Shown here in pieces: positions 10,001 to 17,381 of a stretch of DNA of 64,000 bases (position 1 is the first letter of the stretch; each line of letters begins with the position of its first letter). The notes beneath the pieces are model-generated. The model saw nothing but the letters and a program-made list of their open reading frames with translations, made no database searches and had not been told where the DNA came from. Source of the stretch: Neobacillus drentensis. GTDB taxonomy: Bacteria > Bacillota > Bacilli > Bacillales > Cytobacillaceae. The stretch is from contig NZ_CP091110.1 in NCBI RefSeq assembly GCF_021560175.1, positions 1,168,001-1,232,000 of the forward strand, written 5' to 3'. The translations under genes and the position numbers were made by a program.

Positions 10001-10243
10001 GGAGATGTGTGGAAACAAGGATTGTCAGGTAGTGAAAAGGCCAGTGGAATCAGGACAGCAATTGTAACAACTGCGAAAGGCAGTTTAGAACAAACGGTTC
10101 CAAAGACGGTGAATGGGCAGCTTCAGCAAAAAGGTTCACTTGTATACAACTGGAATTCATGGGATCAACCACCATTCTATGAACGCTTGAAGACCTCATA
10201 TGAAATCATGAAAAAAACATTTGGATCTGTTGAGGCAAAATAA
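7010..10243 (+). CDS. Large membrane-anchored glycosidase-like protein
   Basis: A 1077-residue protein whose ATG overlaps the upstream stop (ATGA), so the two are translationally coupled. An N-terminal hydrophobic helix (about 4-24) anchors or exports it. Residues about 30-370 form an extracellular region I do not recognise. From about 403 (IKGVNMGIGKPGYF) it resembles a glycoside-hydrolase TIM barrel, with candidate acidic residues in GTEWDP (about 538), VAEFGVPSS (about 689) and FTWQDEW (about 739). The C-terminal third, from about 790, resembles a CBM9/DOMON-like beta domain (SGYLYFLLKYNQ). It probably trims or modifies the polymer made by the upstream synthase. Family and substrate are uncertain. 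Confidence 0.7.
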   Translation: MKKSIYLFFYAMIFLALVTSPFWLWRLQPEKNLNVLIMDKTVPNSSYREHKGLVWILNNSKYFKNGQPYSAEKDYKGFEPKSNQDYSIVPLPKDLTKYDVFYLTDQYGVYKKEFYGQNSSGKRSAKIYGGLTLSEVNQLKKTLIQSKPKTLIAEFNTFASPTSDPAKEGISNLLNVEWSGWIGRYFSDLNNEEVPEWVKQNYQKQHEKWTFSGEGFVFVSKSNYVVVIGKEDINDHGLKFTLTNKGQQHFSEKINGTYQYWFDIIQAKNNNEILANYQLPVSKKASEKLDGFGIPNKFPAVIYHQNARYSSYYFSGDYADEADVPGIYQTKGLDKWKKTFGSNHSFYWSAYVPMMKDILKNGIKKVEPQEKVALVDKNGIQTNSQTNDSYIQIQKNGKWQNLLIKGVNMGIGKPGYFPGETAITKEEYFRWFQEIGAMNANAIRVYTLHPPQFYDAFYEYNQIAKKPLFLFHGTWVNEENLIKTQDAFAKVNVDDAKLEIKNMVDIIHGNAALAERPGHASGVYKHDISKFIIGTIIGTEWDPAMVQNTNKKHSGLSQFKGNYFETDHASPFEIWLAELMDYAASYEAAQYKWQHSMSFTNWVTTDLLKHPSEPLENEDMVSVDPTHIKASNSFKAGLFASYHIYPYYPDFLNYEKKYLNYTDASGKKNNYAGYLNELRSAHHMPVLVAEFGVPSSRGLTHKNPYGMNQGFHSEKEQGQIDQHLFQSIVSEKYAGGLVFTWQDEWFKRTWNTMDFDDPDRRPYWNNQQTNEQHFGLLGFEPGKKETAIIVDGAAEDWDIAAAKAAYQSDNKQDLKEVRFASDSGYLYFLLKYNQPVDFKNEGTYLLLDTIGNQGQTTIPINQQVKINTDYGIDFLIKLQGPNNSRILVDSYYDTFYYQYGKLLRMIPEEPYASQKNNGIFNPIRLALNKQQTIPSTKVVIPFQDYETGVLQYGSANPASKNFNSLTDISMSSDKKIIEGRIPWQLLNVKDPSLKEIMGDVWKQGLSGSEKASGIRTAIVTTAKGSLEQTVPKTVNGQLQQKGSLVYNWNSWDQPPFYERLKTSYEIMKKTFGSVEAK

Positions 10244-10265
10244 CTAATTAATTGATTAAATAATA

Positions 10266-10300
10266 GTAAAGCCACCTGCAAAAGCTGCTGGTGGCTTTAC
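10266..10300. terminator. Hairpin between convergent genes
   Basis: A perfect 11-bp stem, GTAAAGCCACC with GGTGGCTTTAC, sits between the convergent glycosidase-like and YitT genes and overlaps the YitT stop. There is no long T run on either side, so termination strength is uncertain. Confidence 0.6.
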
Positions 10301-10872
10301 TGTGTGAGTGGCTTTGTGGAAACCGTAACGGTTGTCATTAAGCCTACGCAAATAATCGTAAGAAGAGAATAAAAGAACTTTTCCAGCCCAACGACTTGTA
10401 TGCCGCTTGTAATGATTAAACCATCAATTAAAAATATAATGATCCCAATATTAATAGAGGTAAATTTGGTAAGCAACTGGGCAAGTAAGTCTGTTCCACC
10501 CGTACTTGTTTCATAGCGAAGCATGAGGCCAATCCCAATACCAACAAGCACTCCACCGATTATGGTGCTTGGCAAAATTCCTATTTGTATTTTACCGTTG
10601 ATAAAGGAAAATACATCAATGCAAAAGGAAGAAATAATTAAACCATGCAGGCTATAGAAAAAATATCGTCTCTCGAAAAACCAAGCTAAGATATATAAGG
10701 GAAGACTAAAAAATATAATACTAAGACCTGTGGGCAGACCGTAAAAATAATGAATAATTAGTCCCAAGCCTATAACACCGCCATCTAGTAGATGGTAAGG
10801 AATTAGAAACCCATTAATTCCTAGACTTACTAGCAATGAACCAATCAGCATGGCGAATATTTTTTCTTTCAC
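10297..10872 (-). CDS. YitT-family membrane protein, short form
   Basis: About 191 residues from a GTG start preceded by GAGGTGGG; the frame extends further upstream but without a ribosome site. The conserved YitT core is present: INGFLIPYHLLDGGVIGLGLIIHY near the N-terminus and LRYETSTGGTDLLAQLL later, with about five or six membrane helices. Classical YitT proteins are about 280 residues with a C-terminal soluble DUF2179 domain; here the protein ends after the membrane part. Function in this family is not established. Confidence 0.8.
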   Translation of the reverse strand: MKEKIFAMLIGSLLVSLGINGFLIPYHLLDGGVIGLGLIIHYFYGLPTGLSIIFFSLPLYILAWFFERRYFFYSLHGLIISSFCIDVFSFINGKIQIGILPSTIIGGVLVGIGIGLMLRYETSTGGTDLLAQLLTKFTSINIGIIIFLIDGLIITSGIQVVGLEKFFYSLLTIICVGLMTTVTVSTKPLTQ

Positions 10873-10952
10873 TATTATTCCCACCTCAATACTTGTCCTT
10901 ATCCATAAAATATGAGAAGAAATGACATTTAGAAGTGCAGAAATGAAAGAAA

Positions 10953-10978
10953 TAAAAAAACCAGAGAAGTCTCTGGTT
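10953..10978 (-). terminator. Terminator of the phosphate transporter operon
   Basis: Read on the minus strand, a perfect 9-bp stem (AACCAGAGA with TCTCTGGTT) is followed by a T run. Confidence 0.85.
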
Positions 10979-10985
10979 AAAGTAA

Positions 10986-11987
10986 TTAAAAGAATAAATT
11001 TAGAATATAGAAAACAATGGCAGCAATAATGGCTGTAATTGGCAGGGTAATAACCCAAGTAATCAACATCCGTTTAGCCGTATCCCATTTTACACCTTTA
11101 AGACGGTGAGAAGCACCAACTCCGAGAATACCAGAAGAAATTACATGCGTAGTACTTACTGGTAGATGAATATAGGTAGCACCAAAGATAATCGCTGCTC
11201 CAGTAATATCAGCAGCAACACCATTAACTGGACGTATTTTCATAATTTTTCCGCCGACTGTTTTGATAATCTTCCAGCCGCCAATAGAGGTGCCTAGACC
11301 CATTGCAACAGCACAGGAAAGTTGTACCCAAAAAGGGATTCCTGCATCAGGGGAAAGATACTTACTGGATACAAGTGCTAAAGTAATGATCCCCATGGAT
11401 TTTTGCGCATCATTTGTTCCGTGTGAATAAGATTGTAAAGCAGCTGTTGCGATTTGAATATAACGGAATCTTTTGTTCGTTTTTGCTAAATTTAAATTCT
11501 TGAAGGCCACTTTAAATATACTATAGACAATATATCCCACAACAAAGGCAAGAATTGGTGATAAAATCAGTGCTTCAATGATTTTGATAAAACCAGTGTA
11601 GTTCAAAGCATTAAATCCTTCTGCTGCAATTGCAGCCCCGGCAATTGACCCAATGATAGCGTGAGAAGAACTGCTAGGAATTCCGTAATACCAAGTCAGT
11701 AAGTTCCAAAAGATTGCTGAAATTAGTGCAGCCAAAATAACAACCGATCCATTATGTAAGGTAAACGGATCAACAATATCCTTTGAAACGGTTTTGGCTA
11801 CGCCCGTAAAAGTTAAGGCACCAACTAAATTCATTACTGCAGCCAACAAAATGGCTTGACGAGGTTTTAAAGCTTTTGTTGAAACGGACGTGGCGATTGC
11901 ATTTGCTGTATCGTGAAAACCGTTAATAAAATCAAATGCAAGAGCACCAATGACAATTAAGATTGTTAAAATTAGGACAAGACTCAT
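10986..11987 (-). CDS. pit: Low-affinity inorganic phosphate transporter, Pit family
   Basis: A 333-residue polytopic membrane protein. The Pit signature repeats are clear: DFINGFHDTANAIATSVST near the N-terminus and SYSHGTNDAQKSMGII in the middle, each marking one half of the inverted PHO4 repeat. It moves phosphate (or metal phosphate) with a cation. The ATG has AAGGAGC upstream. Downstream of the DUF47 gene by 11 bases, so the two form an operon, a common pairing in Firmicutes. Confidence 0.93.
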   Translation of the reverse strand: MSLVLILTILIVIGALAFDFINGFHDTANAIATSVSTKALKPRQAILLAAVMNLVGALTFTGVAKTVSKDIVDPFTLHNGSVVILAALISAIFWNLLTWYYGIPSSSSHAIIGSIAGAAIAAEGFNALNYTGFIKIIEALILSPILAFVVGYIVYSIFKVAFKNLNLAKTNKRFRYIQIATAALQSYSHGTNDAQKSMGIITLALVSSKYLSPDAGIPFWVQLSCAVAMGLGTSIGGWKIIKTVGGKIMKIRPVNGVAADITGAAIIFGATYIHLPVSTTHVISSGILGVGASHRLKGVKWDTAKRMLITWVITLPITAIIAAIVFYILNLFF

Positions 11988-11998
11988 TTTTTTGCTCC

Positions 11999-12613
11999 TT
12001 AAGCATTTTTCATAATAATGGATTCTAGCGTATTAGCTACAGTCTGACAGTAGTCAGCAATATCCTCAAGATCTTCGTAAATCTCCTTATATTGAATAAT
12101 GCGGATAGGATCTTTCTCGACAGTAAATAAATGCTTGATCGATTGTCTTAAAATATTATCGCATTTTGATTCATAATCCTTAATTTTAATAGCATGTTCT
12201 CTAATTTGAGCTAACTTTTTGTTGGATAGTAATTCAACAGCCTTTTGAATCTCGTGAACACTGCCTTGAATGGCGTCGACAAACTTTAACATAAACTCAT
12301 CTGCATCCGTAATGGAATACATTTCGAATAGGGCAGCACATGCTTCAAGACCATCTAATACATCGTCCATGCTCATTGCAAGCTGGAGGATGTCCTCACG
12401 TTCGATGGGAGTTATAAATGCATCGTTTAATTCTTTAATAACTTCATGAACGAAGGTATCACCTTTGGATTCATATTCTTTCATTTTCTCAGAGAAGATT
12501 TTCAAATCACTGATATTTTTTAGTTTATATTCAGTGAAAAAATCAACACTTTCATCAAGATTGGTTGAGATATTACTTAATAATGCTGAGAATTTATCTA
12601 CTTTTTTAGCCAT
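11999..12613 (-). CDS. DUF47 (PhoU-like) Pit accessory protein
   Basis: A 204-residue all-helical cytoplasmic protein of the DUF47/TIGR00153 family, distantly related to PhoU. Visible features are the two long helical halves with acidic metal-binding-like stretches (YESKGDTFVHEVIKELNDAFITP and DYESKCDNILRQ are related repeats). It is first in the operon with pit. Family members are thought to modulate Pit activity; direct evidence is limited. Confidence 0.9.
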   Translation of the reverse strand: MAKKVDKFSALLSNISTNLDESVDFFTEYKLKNISDLKIFSEKMKEYESKGDTFVHEVIKELNDAFITPIEREDILQLAMSMDDVLDGLEACAALFEMYSITDADEFMLKFVDAIQGSVHEIQKAVELLSNKKLAQIREHAIKIKDYESKCDNILRQSIKHLFTVEKDPIRIIQYKEIYEDLEDIADYCQTVANTLESIIMKNA

Positions 12614-12697
12614 TGATTATACCTCCAATATTTCACCAATAATATGTTTATGGCGCACCTAAATATTTTATCTAAAATTTGTCGAAAAAAGAAAGAA

Positions 12698-12725
12698 TTT
12701 ACGTTAAATTTACAAAAACTTAACA
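12698..12725. promoter_or_regulatory. Tandem PhoP-box-like repeats in the 12.6-13.0 kb intergenic region
   Basis: Three hexamers, TTTACG (12698), TTTACA (12709) and TTAACA (12720), are spaced exactly 11 bases apart, matching the B. subtilis PhoP box (TT[ACT]A[CT]A direct repeats on an 11-base period). They lie about 85-110 bases upstream of the DUF47-pit operon but run on the opposite strand. The rest of this 356-base gap holds a weak SigB-like pair (GTATAA at 12844, GGGTAT at 12861; spacing short) ahead of the small stress-type gene, and nothing else recognisable. Confidence 0.45.
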
Positions 12726-12969
12726 TTAGAATTTTCTGAATACTATTCCGTTTGTCTTAAAGTTTCTTTATAGCCTAGTATTTTTCATTTATGTCTTGTT
12801 CATGTATTTTTAGGTGAATTTCAAATTAATTATTTTTAAATGAGTATAAATAAAAAAATGGGGTATTTTATAGGTACAGGCAGTAAACATTCAACTTTTC
12901 AAAAGCAGTCAGCTGTCTGAGTAAAAATACAAAAAGTGAAATGAAGAATACTAAAAAGGAGTGTTCTAA

Positions 12970-13224
12970 ATGAGTTTCATTTGGTCATTAATTGTTGGTG
13001 GAATTATCGGCTGGTTAGCCGGATTGATTGTCGGGAGAAATATTCCTGGAGGCATTATTGGTAATATCATCGCAGGTTTTATTGGTGCATGGTTAGGAAC
13101 AGCAGTATTAGGTAACTGGGGTCCAAATGTAGCAGACTTTGCGATTATCCCGGCCATTATAGGTGCGGCAGTATTAGTGCTTCTTTTAAGCTTTATCATG
13201 CGTGCTTTTAGAAAAGCCGATTAA
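12970..13224 (+). CDS. GlsB/YeaQ/YmgE-family membrane protein
   Basis: An 84-residue, very hydrophobic protein with three membrane segments and a glycine-rich pattern typical of the transglycosylase-associated/YeaQ family: GGIIGWLAGLIVGRNIPGG and GNIIAGFIGAWLGTAVLG. A strong AAGGAG ribosome site precedes the ATG. Family members are often stress-induced in Gram-positives; the biochemical role is unknown. It stands alone between two divergent or convergent neighbours. Confidence 0.88.
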   Translation: MSFIWSLIVGGIIGWLAGLIVGRNIPGGIIGNIIAGFIGAWLGTAVLGNWGPNVADFAIIPAIIGAAVLVLLLSFIMRAFRKAD

Positions 13225-13238
13225 CAATAAGATGGCAA

Positions 13239-13274
13239 AGAAAAGGATGTCTCCCAATAGAGACATCCTTTTCT
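13239..13274. terminator. Bidirectional terminator
   Basis: A perfect 15-bp stem (AGAAAAGGATGTCTC and its complement) around a 6-base loop separates convergent genes; it overlaps the stop of the minus-strand gene. Confidence 0.85.
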
Positions 13275-14196
13275 ATATTTTATGTACATCAATGCTGTTA
13301 AAAATTTCAGGTAAATCTGTAAAGGGGGCATAGCAAAGAATGGTTTCCTTTGTAAATGGATGGGGAAATTCGAGCTTTGCCGCATGGAGAGCCTGCCGAT
13401 TCGTAAGCGGTTGTCCTCCGTATAAACTATCTCCAATTAAAGGATGACCATAATGACTGAAATGAACTCTGATTTGGTGAGTCCTCCCCGTTTCCAGCCA
13501 GCATTTAATGTAAGAAAACTCTTTTTGCTTATTATATTCTAAGACTTGATAGTGAGTAATAGCAGCTTGTCCAGTTGGTGACACCCTGCGTCTAGTTGCA
13601 TGATGACGATCCCGCCCAATCGGCAGATTCAGGGTACCCTTCCTCTGTTTTAACAGGCCATGAACAGCTGCGATATAGGTTCTTTTGATAAGACGTTTTT
13701 CAAGCATTTGATCTAAAATGGCACCTGCTAAAGCATGTTTAGCAAAAAGAATGGCTCCAGATGTATCACGGTCCAGTCGATGCACTTGCCGAACATTTGC
13801 TGATTCTCCTTTTGACAGGAGGTAAAAGGCAGCGGCATTCATCAAGGTATCGGTTTCCTTATCAGGGTTATTTGGATGTGTATTCATAAAGGGGGATTTA
13901 TTGATAATTAAAACATGTTCATCTTCAAATAATATATTTATCTCATGGTAAGATGGGATGACTTGTGACGCTTCTTCCTCAAATAGTTGAAGCTGTATTT
14001 TTGCCCCTGCAGGTAGTGGAGTGTTCCAATTGGCCCGATTACCCTCGAGTAAGACTTTATTATCGGTTCGGAATTGATGGGTTAATTTTTTGGGGGCTTG
14101 CCATACCTCTCGGAAAAGGTCAGTAATCGTAATCCCTTCCCATTCACTTGGTATAATGATTTGCAGCCATTCACCAGTACGTTTAGTTATAATCAT
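13273..14196 (-). CDS. RluA-family pseudouridine synthase (YhcT-like)
   Basis: A 307-residue RNA-modifying enzyme. The catalytic motif is VHRLDRDTSGAILFA with its aspartate in HRLDRDTSG; GRTHQIRVHF is the second family motif. An N-terminal S4-like portion precedes the catalytic domain. It isomerises uridine in rRNA or tRNA; the target base is not predictable. B. subtilis YhcT has the same neighbour, YhcU, which is next here on the other side of a repeat region. Confidence 0.9.
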   Translation of the reverse strand: MIITKRTGEWLQIIIPSEWEGITITDLFREVWQAPKKLTHQFRTDNKVLLEGNRANWNTPLPAGAKIQLQLFEEEASQVIPSYHEINILFEDEHVLIINKSPFMNTHPNNPDKETDTLMNAAAFYLLSKGESANVRQVHRLDRDTSGAILFAKHALAGAILDQMLEKRLIKRTYIAAVHGLLKQRKGTLNLPIGRDRHHATRRRVSPTGQAAITHYQVLEYNKQKEFSYIKCWLETGRTHQIRVHFSHYGHPLIGDSLYGGQPLTNRQALHAAKLEFPHPFTKETILCYAPFTDLPEIFNSIDVHKI

Positions 14197-14218
14197 ATTG
14201 TCTCCTTTGTTAAATTAT

Positions 14219-14266
14219 CCAGCTCCAGGCCATACGCCGCTGACCAGGGCGCTTTCGCTTTTGTTC
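14219..14266 (-). repeat. Bacillus-type palindromic repeat, partial copy
   Basis: Contains CCAGCTCCAGGCCATACGCC and the GGGCGCTTTCGCTTTTG end typical of a dispersed element in Bacillaceae genomes. On the opposite strand it shares GGCGTATGGCCT.GAGCTGG with the copy at 57.6 kb. Together with the next repeat it fills most of the 14197-14522 gap. Confidence 0.6.
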
Positions 14267-14298
14267 AAAGATTAAGTATAAGAACTGACTTTGAAGAT

Positions 14299-14420
14299 TG
14301 TCTAGCTCCAGCGCCTAGGGGCTCGGGTCATAAGCCAATCCGGTCAAGAAGGCTAAAGAGCAGCCTTCCCGCCGGCTCGTCTTATGCCTGTCGCCCCTTA
14401 ACAAGGCGCCTCCGCTTTTC
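14299..14420 (+). repeat. Bacillus-type palindromic repeat, full copy
   Basis: A GC-rich element in an AT-rich gap. It begins TGTCTAGCTCCAGCGCC and ends GGCGCCTCCGCTTTT. Nested complementary arms are visible: GCGCC/GGCGC, GGGGC/GCCCC, CATAAG/CTTATG and GAAGGCT/AGCCTTC, so the whole unit could fold as one long imperfect hairpin. Elements of this sequence recur in Bacillus genomes; their function is not established. An apparent long reading frame through it (14098-14526) is not a gene. Confidence 0.7.
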
Positions 14421-14522
14421 TTTCTGTGGTGATAATTACCACCGAAATTCCACTTCGAATTATGTTATTCTTATGATATATATTACGACAGAAATAAGCG
14501 ATGGCAAAGGTGGGTTAAATAA

Positions 14523-14909
14523 GTGAAAATAGTTTTTGCCTCGACACCAAGTCAAGAAGAAGAGATTAATGAACTGGTGAGGTACGTTTACTCCAATATT
14601 TTTCCTCAGTTTTTTAATGATGAAGAAATTAGTCAATTTGAGGAATTAAAAATCCTCGACACGTCCTTGGATTTTAATACATTAAAAGATGCATTTCAAG
14701 TTATGACATGTATTCAGACAATCATCTCCATTCTAGAATCATCACCTTTAGATGAGCAATACGAAATGGTTTTCAACAAAAATGTTGCTACCCTAAATGA
14801 ATTTGGACTGTTTTTTCCCTTTGATTTTGAACAATTTATTGAAGGTAGAAGTCTAAAAAATTCAATTCTTAGTATCTATACCAAAGCAGATAATGAACTA
14901 ATTATATAA
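14523..14909 (+). CDS. YhcU-family (DUF5365) protein
   Basis: A 128-residue acidic soluble protein starting at GTG with AAAGGTGGG upstream. The start MKIVFASTPSQEEEINELV and the length agree with B. subtilis YhcU. No enzyme motif is visible and the function is unknown. Its position next to the YhcT-like pseudouridine synthase repeats the B. subtilis order. Confidence 0.75.
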   Translation: MKIVFASTPSQEEEINELVRYVYSNIFPQFFNDEEISQFEELKILDTSLDFNTLKDAFQVMTCIQTIISILESSPLDEQYEMVFNKNVATLNEFGLFFPFDFEQFIEGRSLKNSILSIYTKADNELII

Positions 14910-14923
14910 GCAGTTAATCCCTT

Positions 14924-14952
14924 AGCCTGTGATTTTTTACAGGCTTTTTTTT
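14924..14952 (+). terminator. Terminator after the YhcU-like gene
   Basis: AGCCTGT/ACAGGCT stem followed by eight T. Confidence 0.85.
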
Positions 14953-15109
14953 AATTCCTTCTCTTTTTGTCATATTTTTGAGGTATTATAATATGAGTAG
15001 CTTCCACGTACCCTGCAAAAATTGTCGGTTTTTATCCTGTCATTTTTAGAGGAAAAACAGAGTTAAACTTCGAATTATTGGATGTACTTAAATAGGAGGG
15101 ATCACATCT

Positions 15110-16852
15110 ATGGAATGGAAAGCAATCGCGAAAAGTTGGCTGGAATATGAAGGGTTAGACAATGAATTAAAAAATGAATTAGAAGCTTTAAAGGGAAATG
15201 AAAAACAGTTAGAAGAAATTTTTTATAAGAATCTTGAGTTTGGTACAGGTGGAATGCGCGGGGAAATAGGAGCAGGGACAAATCGCATGAACCTTTATAC
15301 TGTCCGTAAAGCTTCCGCAGGATTGGCAGCTTACATAGAAGAACATGGTGAAGAAGCGAAAAAACGCGGCGTAGTAATTGCTTATGATTCACGCCATAAA
15401 TCACCCGAGTTTGCATTGGAGGCTGCTAAGACGCTTGCCTCTAGAGGAATTCAAACATATGTATTTGACGAATTACGCCCTACACCAGAATTATCGTTTG
15501 CATTAAGAACGTTAAATGCCTTTTCTGGAATTGTGGTTACAGCGAGCCATAATCCCCCGGAATATAACGGTTATAAAGTTTACGGGTCAGACGGTGGTCA
15601 GCTGCCACCTGAAGCTGCCGATATTGTGATTGAAAAGGTAAATGAAATTGAAAATGAATTACTCATCCAAGTCAGCAGTGAGGAAGAATTACGTCAGGCT
15701 GGTTTGATCAAAACGATTGGTTCTGAAATTGACCAAGCCTATATTGAAAAATTAAAGACCATATCAGAAAATCCAACTCTTGCTGAAGAGACTGATATTA
15801 AAGTCGTATTTACGCCATTACATGGGACAGCCAATAAATTAGTCCGAGCTGGCCTTGCGGCATTAGGTTATAAAAATGTTTCGGTTGTTAAGGAACAAGA
15901 ACTTCCCGATGCTGAATTTTCAACTGTAAAAAGCCCGAATCCTGAAGAGCATGCTGCCTTTGAATTAGCGATTCGTGATGGAAAGAAGGTCGGAGCTGAT
16001 ATTTTAATTGCAACTGACCCTGATGCGGACCGTCTTGGGATTGCTGTTCTAAATAATGAGGGAGAATATATTGTCTTAACCGGTAATCAAACAGGTGCAT
16101 TATTAGTAGATTATCTTCTTTCTCAGAAACAAGCGAAAGGAACATTGCCGGAAAATGGTGTGGTTTTAAAGACCATTGTCACATCTGAATTAGGACGGAG
16201 AATTGCTTCCGCATTCCATTTAGAAACAGTTGATGTTTTAACGGGATTTAAATTTATTGCAGAAAAGATCAAGGAATATGAAACAACGGGAGAGCATTCT
16301 TTCCTATTTGGCTATGAAGAGTCTTACGGCTACTTAATTGGGGACTTTGCACGTGATAAGGATGCCGTTCAAGCTGCCCTGCTTGCTACGGAGGTCTGTG
16401 CCTATTATAAAAAACAAGGATTAACCCTATATGAAGGAATGCTTGGTGTTTTTGAAAAATACGGTTTCTATCAAGAGGGACTTCGTTCTTTAACATTGAA
16501 AGGAAAAGAAGGGGCAGAGATGATTCAACGCCTGTTAGCCTCATTCCGTAATGAACCATTAACAGACTTAGGAACAGTTAAGACTCTTGCGAGCGAAGAT
16601 TATTTGACAAGTATCCGGGCAACGAAGGATGGCGAAGAAAAGATTTTATTACCTAAATCCAACGTATTAAAATATATTTTTGAAGATGGATCTTGGGTAT
16701 GTCTTCGTCCTTCAGGAACTGAGCCTAAAGTTAAATTTTATTTTGGTGTGAATAGTTCCAGTCTTGAAGAAAGCAAACAAAAGCTTCAAACGATTGAGAA
16801 GGACTTTATGGCATTAGTAGACAAGAAAGTAAAAATGGTTCAAGCTATTTAA
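15110..16852 (+). CDS. pgcA: Alpha-phosphoglucomutase (phospho-sugar mutase)
   Basis: A 580-residue enzyme interconverting glucose-1- and glucose-6-phosphate, feeding UDP-glucose for teichoic acid, glycolipid and polysaccharide synthesis. All four signature loops are present: phosphoserine loop [15 protein letters not shown], metal loop DPDADRLG, sugar-binding [19 protein letters not shown] and phosphate-binding [13 protein letters not shown]. An AGGAGGGAT ribosome site fixes the ATG. It is followed by its own terminator and is probably monocistronic. Confidence 0.96.
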   Translation: MEWKAIAKSWLEYEGLDNELKNELEALKGNEKQLEEIFYKNLEFGTGGMRGEIGAGTNRMNLYTVRKASAGLAAYIEEHGEEAKKRGVVIAYDSRHKSPEFALEAAKTLASRGIQTYVFDELRPTPELSFALRTLNAFSGIVVTASHNPPEYNGYKVYGSDGGQLPPEAADIVIEKVNEIENELLIQVSSEEELRQAGLIKTIGSEIDQAYIEKLKTISENPTLAEETDIKVVFTPLHGTANKLVRAGLAALGYKNVSVVKEQELPDAEFSTVKSPNPEEHAAFELAIRDGKKVGADILIATDPDADRLGIAVLNNEGEYIVLTGNQTGALLVDYLLSQKQAKGTLPENGVVLKTIVTSELGRRIASAFHLETVDVLTGFKFIAEKIKEYETTGEHSFLFGYEESYGYLIGDFARDKDAVQAALLATEVCAYYKKQGLTLYEGMLGVFEKYGFYQEGLRSLTLKGKEGAEMIQRLLASFRNEPLTDLGTVKTLASEDYLTSIRATKDGEEKILLPKSNVLKYIFEDGSWVCLRPSGTEPKVKFYFGVNSSSLEESKQKLQTIEKDFMALVDKKVKMVQAI

Positions 16853-16882
16853 GCCTTAAAAAAGAACTGAATCATACTAAAG

Positions 16883-16914
16883 AACGGCCTCCATCATTGG
16901 AAGCCGTTTTTTTT
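16883..16914 (+). terminator. Terminator after pgcA
   Basis: AACGGCCTCC pairs with GGAAGCCGTT (one mismatch), then eight T. Confidence 0.85.
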
Positions 16915-16976
16915 GGTGGAATTCTTTTTTCCCGGTAGAAAAAATTTTCTCAACAATTTGGTATCCACTCTAGTTT

Positions 16977-17231
16977 TCAGGAAAGACTATACATCGGTAA
17001 GCCATTTTCATCAGGATCCAGTGATTCATTCGCATGGTCAATGTAACGAAGCAGATTATATAATTTTGTTTCAATCACGGTGTAGTCACGTTCAAAATTA
17101 TAAGCGTGCAGGAATTGTTCAATCTTTTTCGATAAAAATTGGTCTTTTGTCCGAACCATTAAGATCAGCAAATTGTCCCATTCAGATCTGTGCGTATAAT
17201 ATAACGCTCGGTCGTAATCCATCTTATTCAT
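16977..17231 (-). CDS. yhdB: YhdB-like small protein
   Basis: An 84-residue protein, MDYDRALYYTHRSEWDNLLI, matching B. subtilis YhdB in length and in its N-terminal block. It is charged, soluble and without recognisable catalytic motifs. The start has a strong AAGGAGGAGG nine bases upstream. Function is unknown. It stands alone on the minus strand between pgcA and the M14 peptidase gene. Confidence 0.8.
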   Translation of the reverse strand: MNKMDYDRALYYTHRSEWDNLLILMVRTKDQFLSKKIEQFLHAYNFERDYTVIETKLYNLLRYIDHANESLDPDENGLPMYSLS

Positions 17232-17381
17232 TTTTATTTGCCTCCTCCTTAATTAGGAGTTGACTTTATTTTATGACATTCCTCAAATAACTTTCACAGA
17301 AAATGTTGGACACCTATTGTTTACGCTGTTTTCAACATTTACCAGTATAAAATAGTTTTCTAATGAAGAGTGGTGCTTTAA

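Noticed and set aside
14098..14526. Open frame of 142 codons across the repeat region
   Set aside because: It runs through the palindromic repeats and the antisense of the pseudouridine synthase gene; the protein has no family pattern and no ribosome site.
16913..17263. Plus-strand frame of 116 codons
   Set aside because: Antisense to the YhdB-like gene, which has a strong ribosome site and a recognisable protein.
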